From NCBI GenBank assembly GCA_900073065.1, contig FJOG01000040.1:336254-400253 (forward strand): DNA of 64,000 bases. Direction: 5' to 3'. Source of the DNA: Phialocephala subalpina (Eukaryota > Ascomycota > Leotiomycetes > Helotiales > Mollisiaceae). Of the stretch, positions 12,401 to 24,870 are shown one piece after another. Below the pieces are notes generated by a model that was not told where the DNA came from, did no database searches, and saw nothing but the letters and a program-made list of their open reading frames with translations. The position numbers and the translations under genes are program-made. Numbering within the stretch: the first letter of the stretch is position 1; each line of letters begins with the position of its first letter.

Positions 12401-15400
12401 GCCGGCGCTAGTCTGGAGACAAGAGACAGTGATGGGCGAACATTCCTTCTGCGCCTACTGCAAGGCAATCTGTACAATGCCCAAGGCTCATTGAAACATC
12501 TCTTAGATCTCGGCGCAAAGATCGACGCTTGTGACAACAATGGCGACAGTGTTCTGCATCTTGTATGCAGAAGAAATCGCGATCCAGATTTGGTAGGTTA
12601 GTCCCGGATACTTCTTGACGTATATGCTAATATATGACTAGGTTCAAACTCTCGTGGCCGCTGGAGCCAATCAACTCTCTACAAATCATTCTGGAAATAC
12701 ACTTCTCCACGAAATCCTAGCCGGCTACAGTATAGGACAGATAGAGCATACTATTCGCCTCATTGACATTTTCTTGGACGCCGGCATCCCTGCTGGGGCT
12801 CGCAACAATTTTGGGCAAACACCTTTCCACCTCGCATGCAACAGTTGTCCGCCGCAGAATTTGGGTTCTAGCAAGGCGGACCCTCTGGAGGAGATACTGA
12901 AGACCAAATTTGTCGCCTTTGTCAACGCCGAGGACAACCATGGCATTCGGCCAATACATCAAGCAGCTGCCAAATCTGAAGAGCTCGTAGCGAGACTGAT
13001 TCTCCATGGTGCAGATGCTACGGCTGTGACGAACGATGATATGACCATACTCCATATCGCTGCGAGAGCGAGACAGAGTAACATAATTGGTTTTCTTTTA
13101 GATCATTTCTCCAAACTAGGTCGAACCGACATGTTAGACATGAAAGACAAAACTGGCCGCACTGCCCTTCATTATGCGTGCCGATCTGGACGTCCGGAAA
13201 GTGTAGCCCTCTTGCTCCGAGCTGGAGCTTCTCCAAACACTCTGGACAAACAGAATAATTCGCCGCTCCACGCTTGTGCTGAGTTCGAACACGATAGAAG
13301 ACAGCGAACCACCGATATCGAAAGACCAGATCCGTGAGTAAACAGGGGATACACCTTTTTTCCTCTTTACGATGTCTTATGATATTTCTCCGAAGGCATT
13401 CTCCTGAAACATTCTTGAAAGGGCAATTACTGACTCCCCCATCTTCTAGATTACGACCTTCGCAACAGGAAATCCCGTATCATATGCGTCACCAACATCG
13501 CCAAGCATTGTCGGGTAATGTGTCGACAGAGGATGGTACGACCAGGATCCGAGACATTGTCCGCCTCTTGTTGGATCATGGCGCGGCAGTGGCTACTGAG
13601 TCAAACTCTTCTGGGTTTTCTCGAGTCTCCTTACCCATCCAAACCGCCGTCGCTGAAGGTTGTGCCGAGATGGTTGACGAATTGATGCCCCATATGGAAG
13701 CATACAATGCAGCATCTAACAAGAAGCAAGGATTCGCATATTGGAGCACGAGTCATCGCATGCCGTTCCAGGAACGCTATCTCCTCAACGCAACCAAACC
13801 AGACATCTCGAAGGATGATTTCAAGGATGGAGATGCGACGAGACTTTGCAATCATTTGCTTGCCTTAGGGCAGCATAAAGCCATCGAGGAATTGCCAGCA
13901 ATGGGTGCTGATTTCTCACCCAGAGTCGGCCACCAAAACGACTTTCTCACTGTACTGGCACAACTTGGTTACGTGTCGACTTTCGAGAAGCTCGGACTGT
14001 CTGTTCAGAAGCCTGGCTGGATCAATGGGATTGTACATCCCACACACAAGGTCCACGAACTCGTCAGGCCATACCTCATCACAGCTGCTCAGAGAGAACT
14101 ACCGAATCTTGACATGATCAAGCTTATTGTGGAGAAATTCGGTGCCGATGTCAATATCCAGCCTGTAACTTCTGTGTACCAGTCTGGAGGAGGGTACAAG
14201 TATCCGCCTGACGAAAGCGCGTTGCATGTTCTGGTACGTGGTTGTCATTGGTGGCAGACTGAAGCTATTGAATACTTGCTTTCGAAGGGGGCCAATACCG
14301 AGGCAAAGAATCAGAATGGTCGAACACCTTTGAACCTTGCTGTCAGCAATGACCATTGCTATGGTACCTACCGCCGAAGGGAAACTGCGAAGATACTTCT
14401 CGAACATGGCGCAAACCCCAACAGTATGGACGACAACGGATTGACCTGCCTCAACAAGGCAATGCATGATATTGAACTGGTCCGTCTTCTGATCAAGCAC
14501 GGAGCAGACATCTCTCTCGGAGATCAGCCTATCCTATTTTCCGCCATTACTGCTATGAACGTCGCTGCCGTAGCTGTGATTTTGGAATCTGGTGCGGACT
14601 GCAATTCACAACCTAACCCTATTGATAGGTCAAAGCTTCCACGCCACGAACAAGATATCAGACCGCATGATCTCGAGTTGTACCCACTCCACTATGCTGC
14701 GAGCCACAAGTTTAACAACCCGAAGACTCGAGACTCTGCCATTAATATTGTCAAATTGTTGTTACACAACGGAGCAGATCCTTACTTGAATTCCAGTGAT
14801 GACTCGATCATCATACATGACATCATCAAGTCTGGAGGCATTCTGCAGCCATTCCTGGAGCTCCCCGATCTCAAACTGGAATATCGAGACCAAAAAGGTC
14901 GAACACTTCTTCTTGCGGCCTCAAAATCAAACGGTGGGACCAATTCACCGAGCTCGTCTTCGGAAACAACCAACACCACATTCAAATCCCACGAAGATCG
15001 AGCCAAGGAACACCAAAGGCTGACTGCAAGCGATCCATCTCTCTGCCGTACAATCTACGATATGGGCGGCGATTTAGCAGCCACCGACAATGAGGGGAAC
15101 AATGCACTACATTTACTCCTCGAAGGCAGTCCTCACAACAATGAGGAGTTCAAGAAGACTTTCCGCATTTTCATCGAGAAGGCCCCCACGCTCGTCAGCC
15201 AAAAGAACACACAAGGCAACACACCATTTCATCTTGCGATTTCCCACAACCAAATGTGGTCCGCGGAAACACTGATGGGAGCTGGCGCCGATCCGCTCGA
15301 CAAGGACGGAAAAGGAAACACGCCCCTTCATTACTTTGCTCCCAGCCTTTGCTCATTCATTGCCGACATGGAAGCCATCCCTCGCTTCAAGAAGTATCTC

Positions 15401-15871
15401 GATCTCCGTCTGGACATAAACGAGAAAAATAATGTCGGCGAGACTCCAATGTTCAAATATTTCGGCGGCGGGTACGAATCGTGGGAAGGTGGAAAGCGTG
15501 GCCACCGGAAACACTACACACCGCTCGAGGACGCTGGTGCCGATTTGTTTGTGACGAATAACGACGGCGAGACGCTACTTCATTTGGTTGCGAAGCAAGC
15601 AAATAATGGCAGCATGAATCATATATACAAGTCTGACACGGTGGACACCTTCAAGTTCTTAATGGAGAAGGGATTGGATCCCATGACGGAAGACAAGAAT
15701 CAGAGAACGGCTTTGGTAAGTGTTTTTTCCCATGCAATAGATGAGTTTGCTGACGATTTATAGGATGTGGCTGCCGCGTGTTCAAACCATGCCGTGCTTG
15801 CTCTGTTCCAGAGGAACAAAACCCAAACAATGCTTTCGAAGAACGAGGAGTCGGACTCCGAAGAAGACTAG
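9449..15871 (+). CDS. NACHT-ankyrin STAND NTPase (NLR-like)
   Basis: Four exons, 9449-12592, 12642-13333, 13450-15715 and 15764-15871, join in phase to 2069 residues. The frame is open up to 9323, but only from a TTG; 9449 is the first ATG and has A at -3 and G at +4. A short N-terminal segment with the PTDYL...EYNKH...PGTG...W pattern common in fungal ankyrin STAND proteins leads into a NACHT NTPase: Walker A AIAGAGKS at about 104-111, Walker B YCIVDALDEMD near 200-209, and LLMTSRPLPR near 233. A winged-helix-like region follows, then from about residue 590 to the C-terminus come roughly twenty ankyrin repeats (TPLHxA...LLxxGAD patterns). The acidic tail SDSEED ends the protein. Such proteins act as cytoplasmic non-self or damage sensors that oligomerise on ATP binding. 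No HET, HeLo or lipase effector domain is visible at the N-terminus, so the output is unknown. Confidence 0.92.
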
Positions 15872-16502
15872 TAAAATATTACCAGAACTGAGCGATACTT
15901 CCTCACACATATATGGCGATCATATCCGGGTGCGTTTATTGAAGCAGCAGCAGAGTAGAAGATTGCAGCTTTGCCGTCGAGATTGTATGAAAGGACATGG
16001 ATTCTACGGAAAGTATGCTCACTACGTATTAGTCTACGCGGACAGTGTAGCTAGTGTAGCTTGACGCCGCATTGTATGCCGCGTATCAGAAGCTACAGAG
16101 CCTCAACGGCAATTGATTTGGCGTCCTTGGGAAAGTACGGAGTTGGTGATTCGGTGATGGCTACGCCGCAGCTAGCGAATGCCCCAATGAGATTCCGCAT
16201 CCATATTCCGACTCCGTATTACGCTTGATTTTCCGAGCAGCCTCGGACTTATCAAGACGTACAATGAATCCATACAGCCATGTGAAGAGGTATAAGTAGG
16301 TGTCTCTTCCTCTTTTTCTTAAGTTTTCGTTCAAATCTCTAAGAATTTTTCTCTCCTACTCAAGTCGAGTCTGTTTTATATCCCCTCCGCTCTTCGTAAC
16401 ACACCTTCGCAACAACTCTATCCTCACAACTTCTCTCCCTCGCCACAGTTCAAAACATCACCAACACTACCTTCACATTCCAACCACCAAGCATCATTCA
16501 AA
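15872..16502. other. Intergenic; pyrimidine-rich promoter of the methyltransferase
   Basis: The last 200 bp before 16503 are strongly C/T rich (for example around 16301-16340 and 16420-16500), the usual look of fungal core promoters and 5' leaders. No gene was seen. Confidence 0.5.
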
Positions 16503-17165
16503 ATGCCATCCCTCCTCCACAAAGCCGCAGCCCTCGACACCCTCGCACACAAGTCCCTCCTCACATCAAACCCCAAACTCGACGCCGCCCTCAAAAGCTC
16601 AGCCGCTGCTGGCCTCCCACCCATAACCATCAACCCCCTCCAAGGCCAATTCCTCGCCATCCAATGCAAGCTCATGGGCGCAAAACGCGTTCTCGAAATC
16701 GGAACTTTGGGCGGGTACAGCACGATCTGGTTCGCGAGCACTGGCGCCCACGTCACCAGTATCGAGATTGATCCTAAGCATCGAGACGTAGCGTTGCAGA
16801 ATACTTCTGGATTAGATGTCGAAATCATCCTCGGCGCAGCCCTGGACGTTCTCCCCGAACTTCACCAAGAAGGGAGAGAGTTCGATTTCGTATTCATAGA
16901 CGCGGCGTGGGAAGAGCAATCTGCTTATTTTGAATGGGCGGTTAAACTGACGAGAGAAGGGGGAGCGATTTATGTTGATAATGTGGTGAGGTGGTTGTTG
17001 GAGCAGGAGGATTTAGGGGAGAGCGAGGGGTTGGTGAGTAAGGTTGGGGGTTTGAAGGGCAAGGGAGGGGTGCAGGCTAGTTTGATTAATACGGTTAGTA
17101 GTTTCAAGGGGAAGGAGGAGGAGATGATGGATGGGTTCTTGTTGGCGGTTGTTGAGAAGAAGTGA
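16503..17165 (+). CDS. Cation-dependent O-methyltransferase (family 3, caffeoyl-CoA OMT type)
   Basis: A single exon encodes 220 residues from an ATG in good context (CAAAATGCC). The SAM-binding motif I reads VLEIGTLGGYSTIWFA, followed by an acidic strand-2 end (SIEID). Metal-ligand regions DFVFIDAAWEE and GGAIYVDNVVRW carry the Asp and Asp-Asn residues used by divalent-cation-dependent catechol methyltransferases. It should transfer a methyl group from SAM to a phenolic hydroxyl of a small molecule, in the cytosol; the substrate cannot be told from sequence. Length is normal for the family. No biosynthetic cluster surrounds it, so a stand-alone detoxification or secondary-metabolite role is equally possible. 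Confidence 0.93.
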   Translation: MPSLLHKAAALDTLAHKSLLTSNPKLDAALKSSAAAGLPPITINPLQGQFLAIQCKLMGAKRVLEIGTLGGYSTIWFASTGAHVTSIEIDPKHRDVALQNTSGLDVEIILGAALDVLPELHQEGREFDFVFIDAAWEEQSAYFEWAVKLTREGGAIYVDNVVRWLLEQEDLGESEGLVSKVGGLKGKGGVQASLINTVSSFKGKEEEMMDGFLLAVVEKK

Positions 17166-17184
17166 AGCGGGAGAGTGCGAGGTT

Positions 17185-17205
17185 GAGAGAGAGAGAGAGA
17201 GAGAG
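17185..17205. repeat. (GA)n microsatellite
   Basis: About ten GA units lie 20 bp after the methyltransferase stop codon, in its 3' untranslated region. Confidence 0.95.
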
Positions 17206-17447
17206 GATCGGGTCACGGGCAAAGAAGGGAGGGGAAGCAGGGATTCGCTTCAACGTTTGTCATTTGGGATAGCTTCGTGAGAAAGTTCCGTCGCCAGACT
17301 TTCTAAACACTATACCAATATAAAGAGATTCGTAAATATCGTACCCTGCCATGATATTTAAATACAGACCCCCTTTTGCGTTTTCTCGGAGTACAAAATA
17401 ACAATACAAGATCACACCAGCCTGGTACCATTGTCCCATCCAACTAA

Positions 17448-17845
17448 TCAGGTCTTTTTCTCCCGACTTTGCTTCTCCATCCTCTCGGTGAACGTCATGC
17501 TCGTGCCCTCAGTCTCGTAAATCCATCGCTGAAGCAGGTAATCGTAGGTTGCTCTCGATGTGCAGGCGTCTTCCAAAATGAGAGAAGTTGAGGAGCCACA
17601 TGCAGCAGTGTTGGACAATGCGTATTCGTGGGACTGGAAAGGTGCGTTCGGAATCGGGACTTCCGCGAAGTGAGAATGTCGGTCTCGCTGTGCGCACTTT
17701 TCCGCTTGAGTGGGCATTGTCTCCTCGGATGTGCGGTGCCTAAGGTGACATTAGTACACGGGTCATGAGCCAGGGGTGAGACAGATACTGACCCTTTCTT
17801 GGGCTTCGTGTTGTGTTTGACAGAGTTAGATTTGCTCTCCCCCAT
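17448..17845 (-). CDS. Small conserved-looking protein of unknown function
   Basis: Two exons, 17845-17793 and 17739-17448, are joined by a 52-nt intron (GTCAGT...CTAAT...TTAG) in phase to give 114 residues. The ATG at 17845 (ATCATGGGG) has A at -3. The N-terminal 45 residues are basic and polar (MGESKSNSVKHNTKPKKG...). The rest has a compact hydrophobic and aromatic pattern (YALSNTAACGSSTSLILEDA, then YDYLLQRWIYETEG) and ends with a charged tail. No domain is recognised. It is convergent with the O-methyltransferase. The clean intron and changed composition make a real gene likely. Confidence 0.6.
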
Positions 17846-19741
17846 GATGTGGTTGTACTGTGGGGCGCTGGGAAAGTGATAGTTTCGATTCGGAAATAAT
17901 AGGGGTAAGTCGGAGCGGTCAGGGTCTGGCGAGTTTGACAACGGCGTGGTCGATGACTAGATGTCAAGTTCAACGAGTTTCCTGTGAGACCTGTGTTTCA
18001 GTTGCACAAAAGAGTCCTTATGGATGAACTCAGCATGCCATGCTTGGGCGAGCTTGCTGGTTTGGAGTCATCCGGTCCAGTCTTACATTCACAGCTTTGC
18101 GTCGAGGGTGACGTTGGCAAGGCTGCTTCCATAGCTCCGAAAGGGAAACGTTCTTGTGCAACAGCATCGAGCTGTCTGTATTGACCGTAACAACGCATGG
18201 TGAAATCACTAAACCATAATTAGATACTTGAAGTAAAGAGGGTATTCGTGGCAAGGCAGCGCTCGCTTGGCCACACCGCCTGGCTGATAGCAGGACTTGC
18301 AGCTTCTGTTCTGGAGCTGAATATTGAGCTTCAAACTTTCAGATAGCGCAGTATAATACGAAGGAGCGAAGGACAACGCATCAAGCAAGGACTGGCCGAC
18401 TACAGTCAAAAGACCGTTGCGATCTGTACATGAGGCTCAACTATAGCCTTTCGTGCGAGCAAGAACTTGAAAGCCACCTCTCAAATGCAAGTTCGACCAA
18501 CGCATCAGCCTCGTGCTTCTGCTTCACTTGAGGCCCGAATTGATTGATTATGAAGCTCATCATCTGGACACACTCTCTATGCTCCAAGAGGGTGGCGATG
18601 TCCGAGTATATAAGGAGTAGGGGAGGCGCTCCTGCCAGCGTGACCACTTCGCTGGTATTTTTGGACCCCATATTGTAGATGGATGCAGCATCCAGCCAAC
18701 GGCCAGCGCCCCGGGATCTCCAGCTTCCTCGTCTTATCCAATTAAAGGGATAAGGCCATTTTATAGGGCACAAATATGCATGTAAGACATGCCCGATCCA
18801 TCCCTGTTCTTCGGCGTTACACAATTGTCCTGTGACAATTTCCAGCTGCGTGTTTCTCCACGGTACACTGCGCTGGCGACGTAGGTCGGCATCACTTGCA
18901 GCAAGATGATCATATGTGATTCAAATCGAGGAATGATAGGTCATGTTGGTGGGGGAATGCACGGCCAGCGTTCCTTTGAGATTTGCTTCGAGGCGGAGGA
19001 GATGCAGTGTCTGAGCCCAACGTCATTGCAATTGGGATCGTGAAGCGTGTCGCGAAGAGGCAGTGACCTAGCTTTGCTTGCCAGTGTGTTCGTGCATGAT
19101 GGCTGCGCAAAATTCATCGCCCCCGGTGGCCGAGTCTTCCGCCAACCCAAAATCGAGCGGGAATTTCCATTGCTGCCTGCATGTTTCTGCTCCATAGGCT
19201 CGCTGTTCGCGGTGATCTAGATCTGGTTTTTGCTCTGTTTGGGCAGAGAGGGGATTGAGTTTCGACATGGCTGCAGCCTTGCGATTTTTCGAAGTCGGCA
19301 GGAATGGCGTTGAGAGACGAGGTGGAGTAGATTGAATTAATTACCTTGCCCAGTGGCTGCAGATGTGCTATGGTCGTTCAGGACATTGGATAGGTGGGCG
19401 GCATGCAGGGGAATGGTATAATCGTGAAGTCATGCGAAGATGTTGGAAACGCGACTTTCAGAGAAATGGACGAAGGAAAACTTCAGAGGAAAGGGTCTTA
19501 AGTCAAAATCAGCCCAATGTGGTCCTTTTTGAATCGCTCCTCGAGCTCCCGGGGAAGGAGCAATGACTCCTCAAATTTGTCCACAAACCGGTAGCAAAAA
19601 GACAAGCCGCTAAATTGAGCACAACCAAACGATCGATTTCATGTTGATCGATTTCATGTTATTCCACCTCTACATCCAGGTATGATCTCTGACAAAGGCA
19701 CGGACTTTCAGAACTCACGATTCCGTTCGCACTTGCCAAAC
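17846..19741. other. 1.9-kb intergenic region
   Basis: Several open frames exist on both strands (for example 18441-18824 minus), but they begin only with TTG or GTG codons, lack plausible splice joins and show no known domain. A direct duplication of GATCGATTTCATGTT lies near 19631-19660. No gene is supported. Confidence 0.4.
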
Positions 19742-21779
19742 TTACATCGTGTATCTAAAGTACGGATTCTTCAAATCCGTAACATCCCTCTCACCCATCT
19801 CCCTCCCCAACCTCTCCTGCTCCACCTTCGAAATCCCACTCTCAGCAGCCATCCTATCCCTCCTCCTATTCTGCCACATATAATACCCCCTCCACGCACT
19901 AATCAAACAAAACTCTGCCCCCAGACAAACCGCCGCTCCAACCGTGCCAGGAATATACTGCGGGGCATCCTTAGTCCTAAAAATTTGACTCCCACACATA
20001 TTCCCCACACAATACCCCAAAAACGTCGCTGAACTAATTATCGTCTTCTTCGTCCTCCCGGCCACATTACTAGGAATGAGAGTCCAGGCTAGGAACAAAG
20101 CGAGCACAAAGGGAACGGTCATGAGATATAGACCCCATTTTACCCATTTGTATTGTGATTCGTTGGGGAGGAGTGCCATTCCTAAGAGGCCGACGAAGGG
20201 GGGAATGGTGGCGGAGGCCATGATGTACATTCGTCGGTTTTTTACTTTGCGGGTGTAGATTCCGACGATGAGGAAGATTATTAGGGAGACGACGGAGCGG
20301 GGGATGCCGACGAGTTGGACTTGTAGTTCGCTGAAGCCGAAGGATTGGTACATGAGGGAGCCGAAGGTTGTGAGTCCTCTGGAGCCGGTGTCAGGGAAGA
20401 GATTTTGGTGTGAAGAGGATAGGGGAAGAACTTACCCGTTGGGGACGGAAGACAAGAAAGCGTTGACCATGGAGAAGTAGAGAACTGGGTCCATGAATGC
20501 CTCATTGACTTGAGCCCAGTTCCACTTCACACCAGTAACATCACGCCCCACCTTATTCTTTATAATTCTCGCAGCTCTGTCCACGAAAGTTAGCATCTTA
20601 CTTCCCCCCACTCTCAAAGAAGAACACTCACGCCATCCTCTTCTCTTCCTTATTCATCCACCTAACCTCCTTCGGACTCCCCAGTAGCAAAAAGCACACC
20701 AGAGACGCAACCAACGTACTCGCCCCAAGAAATAAACTAATCCCCCTCCACGGCTCCAGCCCCCCATGTTTCTCTGCATGATCTCCAATCCCATAATTCA
20801 CCAAATCAGCAATTATCCCAAACCCCGCGTTCGCAGATTGCCAGAAGAGGGCTCGAGAGGAATGTTCTTCGGTTCGATACCAGGTTCCGATTATGAGGAC
20901 GAAGCCAGGGGAGATGGTGCATTCGAAGAAGCCCTGGAGGGCGCGGATCACCATTAATTGGGCCCAGTTTTGGGCCGCGGAGACGGTTATTACGCATACG
21001 CCTGAGAGAGGGAGGTTAATCCAAGTCTGTGCTCGACCCAATGGAGAGGGGAAAATACGCACCCCAGCACAGCATGTAGATACTTAATGAGCGTCCGAGA
21101 GCCCATCTTTGGAGCAAGAAATTGGATGGGAATTCGCCGGTTAGGTATGCAATGTAGAAACTACATCTGTCAGTCTCTTTCTTCTCGCAGATTAAGATCT
21201 TTCGCGTACATAGTTGTCAACCATTGGTATTCTTGTCCCTTCAGATGCGTATCTTCTCGAAGACCAAAGAGCTGGAGTCGTCAGAATTCAGGACTTTCGT
21301 GAAGGATGCTGTCCAATGCTTACAGCCTGAGTTCCAAGAGAAGTCTTGTCTGTTTGTTGAATGCCATAGCAGCACCACCTGCGAACTTCATCAGCCAGAG
21401 AATGGGACGGGTTGGATTGGGTCTGCATGCATCAATGGCAGGAGATAACGGTCAATCTTTGACAGCAACTTCTTGTATTGTTCAGGAGTGTAATCTAGAA
21501 ACACGCATTAGAAACTCCTTCCTCAGGTGGTACAATGCGGGGTGAAAGTTGTCCCACACGACTAGGAGATCCAAGACAACGTGGCGCTGCTAAGAAGCAC
21601 AACATACCAGATTCACGAATCACATCTCCATCCTCACCAACAGCCACGACCTCTACATCCTCAGAACCCGAATCCTTCTCATTAATTGATCCTTTCTCAT
21701 CGTGAATCTTTTCATCAATACTCAAATCCCTTTCCTCCTCGTTCGCCACAACAATTGGCATTCCTTGGACAGGATCCAT
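19742..21779 (-). CDS. MFS transporter, allantoate permease (Dal5) family
   Basis: Eight exons: 21779-21608, 21494-21431, 21378-21324, 21271-21210, 21160-21063, 21001-20632, 20576-20436 and 20378-19742. They join in phase to 532 residues. A cytoplasmic acidic leader is followed by DRYLLPLM and YGIQQTDKTSLGTQA (helix 1 region of the anion:cation symporter family), then LTGEFPSNFLLQRW, RALQGFFECTISPGF and GTWYRTEEHSSRALFW, all typical of Dal5/TNA1/vitamin-type permeases. Twelve helices are expected at the plasma membrane. The family carries organic anions such as allantoate, ureidosuccinate, nicotinate, pantothenate or biotin; the substrate here is not determined. The second intron (21430-21379) has a GC instead of a GT donor and is needed to keep the reading frame. 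The start is the ATG at 21779, one codon inside a GTG-initiated frame. Confidence 0.9.
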
Positions 21780-22589
21780 CACTCTTCAATCTTCAGAAAA
21801 TTGGGCAACAACGAATTCAAAAGACCGATGTCAATGTCAGTGGCTGAAATGGCATCCTCAATATATACCCCAATCCCACATCAACATTGTACCCCCCTTT
21901 CCCCTCTCGTTATCACGCTATCACCAAGCAACAAGGGGGTCCGATAACAGCATCCCCAGCCAAGAGATACCATATGTAAGTTGCCCGACGCTGTTCCCTT
22001 GGCCTCGGCATCGGTGCTCGTCCTTTGGTCGGGAAATCCGATGGTTCAAAAACGCAGGTTGGAAAGAGGAGGAGAGGGCGATGGAATGGGGCTGATTGAT
22101 GTTATCTTGGATGTTAGATGTCGGATGCGGGTGAAAGTCTATGGCCGGCGATCCATTTCCCCACCTTGTGCTATCACTCGGCAGAGGGGCTGAGATGGAT
22201 ACAGCCTGTAAACACGCGATAAACCCATTCTTCGGCCATTCTTGGGATACAAAGTGTAACGTAACGTGGGTTGTGCCAGATTGTTGGAACGGAAATATAT
22301 GCTGGAATGGGAAGAATGTGGGCTGGAATTAGATGGCCACTTGGCTTCGGCCGATGAGTACGACGATACGATGGAAAGTACAAGACTGGGAAGGACAATA
22401 AGCTCGGAAAAGAATGCAAAAAAAGTGCGGACAATCGCCTTCATTATCGAACGTTAAAACTTTCATGTCGGGATCGTATAAAGCGGACAAGAACCAATCA
22501 TGTATCTCGCCCCTCCCACCTATGTTATTGTGCTCCATAACTCCATGATATCCAATTCCACCTCTTTATATAGTACAAAAGTACAGTCC
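21780..22589. other. Intergenic region between the MFS and SNF5-family genes
   Basis: This contains the MFS promoter and the 3' region of the SNF5-family gene. Open frames here start at non-ATG codons or lack coding features. Nothing else was seen. Confidence 0.4.
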
Positions 22590-24870
22590 TCACGACCCAG
22601 CGGAGGGCTGAGATCCGCTTCCGCTGGCACCGCTCGCGGCCAGTCGAGTATCCACGCGCTCTCTGTGTTGTCGGTTCTTGAGATGAACTTCGAAATTGCC
22701 AACAGTAGTTTCGGGACCAGGAGTATATAGTTTTCCAGGACAATCCTGACAGCGTATCCGCGGCAAGTACATGAATTTGATGTTATCGGGTATAGGTTGC
22801 CCTTGCGGTGGTTGTGCGGTAGGCAGCTCTGTTGCAGTATTTATAGCGGAGTATCGCATCACGCCTTCGAATCGGTCGGTGGGGTATGTCTTGAGAAGGT
22901 CGTTGAGGCCGGCTGTGAGCCATGCTGGAGGCGGAGGCTGGAGAATTTTAGCCACTTTACCGGTTTTTATTGCAGAACAGAAGAGAGAAAAGGGATCGCG
23001 AAGCCATTTGTAGCAGTCTCCTCGCTACGAGGGTGAAGTTGATCTTCGGGAATAAGAATGGAGTTAATGGAGTTATACTTACAGGAGCTGGAGCTTGCTG
23101 CCCGGGGAGCGCTGGAGGTGGGGCCTCAACGCTTCCAATCTGCCCTTGAGGAACTGGCGTTGTGGAAGGTTGCAGTGTCTGGTTCTGTATCCCAGGAGTC
23201 GAAGGAGGACCCATTGAACCAGGAGCAGGTGTGCCCAACGCCGACGTCGCGCGGGTAAAAGAAGGAGTTGTTGTTACGTTCGAAGGTCTGTCTTTTGACC
23301 TTAGGTCTCGTAAAAATTTCCTGAACTTCTCCTTCCCAATCTTCAATACAATAATCTTCGACGAATTATCCATACTCTCCTCACGAGCATCGCGGCCACC
23401 AAACCTTCTCGCGGATGTCCTTGTCTCGTGGTGGTGAAGAATCGTTGCTTCAGGAGTTTCGGACCTTCCAAGATTCGCCATACGTTGCTGTGCTGCTGTC
23501 GCCGCTCCTCGCATTCCTCTTGTCCTCGCCGTTCCAGAAAGCAAGTTCGACATCGCAGGTGACTCCGGTGCACCATCTTCGCTTTCTGATGATTCTGAAA
23601 GGTCATCATCCCGAGCTCCAGGCCTTTTCCTTCCAGCTCCACCAATACGCTTGTATAACCGGCTGTCCTCTATTGTTTCTGCTGCAGCTGGCAGGACAGA
23701 AGACACGATCAAAGTCCGTACAGTTCTCTGCCTATCCTTCAAGTCTGGGAGTGTTGGTCCCCCTCTCCTGTTCACTGATCGCTTTTGTCTTCGCTGCTCT
23801 CTCGACCATATGACCTCGCTTCGCTCCAAATCTGCTTCGCTCATCTCGTAAAGGAATGGCATATACTCTTTCGCTTGTTGCTGTGGTCGAAGAGTGGATG
23901 GCAAGGGAGATGGTAAGAAAGAGGCAATCAAATCCGCGTCCTCTAAAGGCCGTCCATCGAATGGATGTCCAACAACATACAGTGCCCTTGTGAATAGTTG
24001 ACATTGTTCCCGTATCGAATGCGCAATTGCTGTTGTAAATTCTCCTGACAGAGACATTTCTCTCGCCAAGCTCTGAGCAAACTCCTCGGGCGAATTGAGC
24101 GGATTGTTAAGCTCCCATTCGAACTTATCCTCCAATGTTGTGGGCCCAATGGTGATGTTCAGCTTAATGAGGATTCGCATCTCTTCGTTCTTGTACGCGT
24201 GATACGGTAGTTCGGGGTCGAGAGCATCCTCTTCGATGTACACATGCGGGTAGAAATCGTTCAGCTGTTCTCGTATTTGCTGCTGGACCTGGTCGAGTAC
24301 TGGATTTGCTGGTGGGACTGCTAACCCAAGATCCTCGATGAATTGCGCCGCAAACAAATCCGTGCTTACAACGCGGTCGTGTAGATTCCAGGTGAAAGTG
24401 TCCCGTAACCTGATCTTGTCCCAATCCACGTCGAGTCTTATAGGCACCAATTCCTCCACCTGTTCTGCCTGCTGTGCCAATTCCTTGCGCTTGACCCGAA
24501 GCCGTTGAGTCTTCCGATGCCCTAGCCTATGCTTCTGCTGAGGATATACCAATCTGGTCGGGCCATCCGTCCGTCCATTTCCATAACCACTGTAGCCTTC
24601 ACCAAAGAGTCGACTAGGGGGGAAATGCACCTTATCCGCGCGGACCTTTTGCCAGTCGTTGTTCTCATTCCTTATATGATTATAATGCTTCTTTCGAGCC
24701 TCGAGGTCATCGGTTATGGCTGAGGAATGCACCAGGTCTCGGGTGACATATTGTTCCAGTAGAATTTTGTTGAAGTCTTCTTTCGTCCGCTGGCGATGGG
24801 TTAGGACTGGAGATGTAGCAGGAGCTGAGGCGTCAGCATCCGCATCTGCCTGCTGGGGTTCAGGAGCCAT
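22590..24870 (-). CDS. SNF5/SFH1-family chromatin remodelling subunit
   Basis: Two exons, 24870-23083 and 22937-22590, join across a 145-nt intron at a phase-0 site to give 711 residues. The ATG at 24870 is the first real ATG; the frame is open further only from a TTG. The SNF5 (INI1/SMARCB1) domain has its two repeats: LVPIRLDVDWDKIRLRDTFT...FAAQFIEDLGL, and MRILIKLNITIGPTTLEDKFEWELN...FAQSLAREMSL...EQCQLFTRALYVVGHPFDG. The fungal-specific C-terminus contains WLTAGLNDLLKTYP...FEGVMRY and a Cys/His cluster (RIRCQDCPG...FEVHLKNRQHRERV) that resembles a zinc-binding end. The protein is a core subunit of SWI/SNF- or RSC-type ATP-dependent remodellers in the nucleus; SNF5 versus SFH1 cannot be decided from one sequence. 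It is divergent from the EBP1-like gene. Confidence 0.92.

Noticed and set aside
18441..18824. 127-codon minus-strand frame
   Set aside because: It starts with TTG, has no plausible upstream exon and no recognisable domain.
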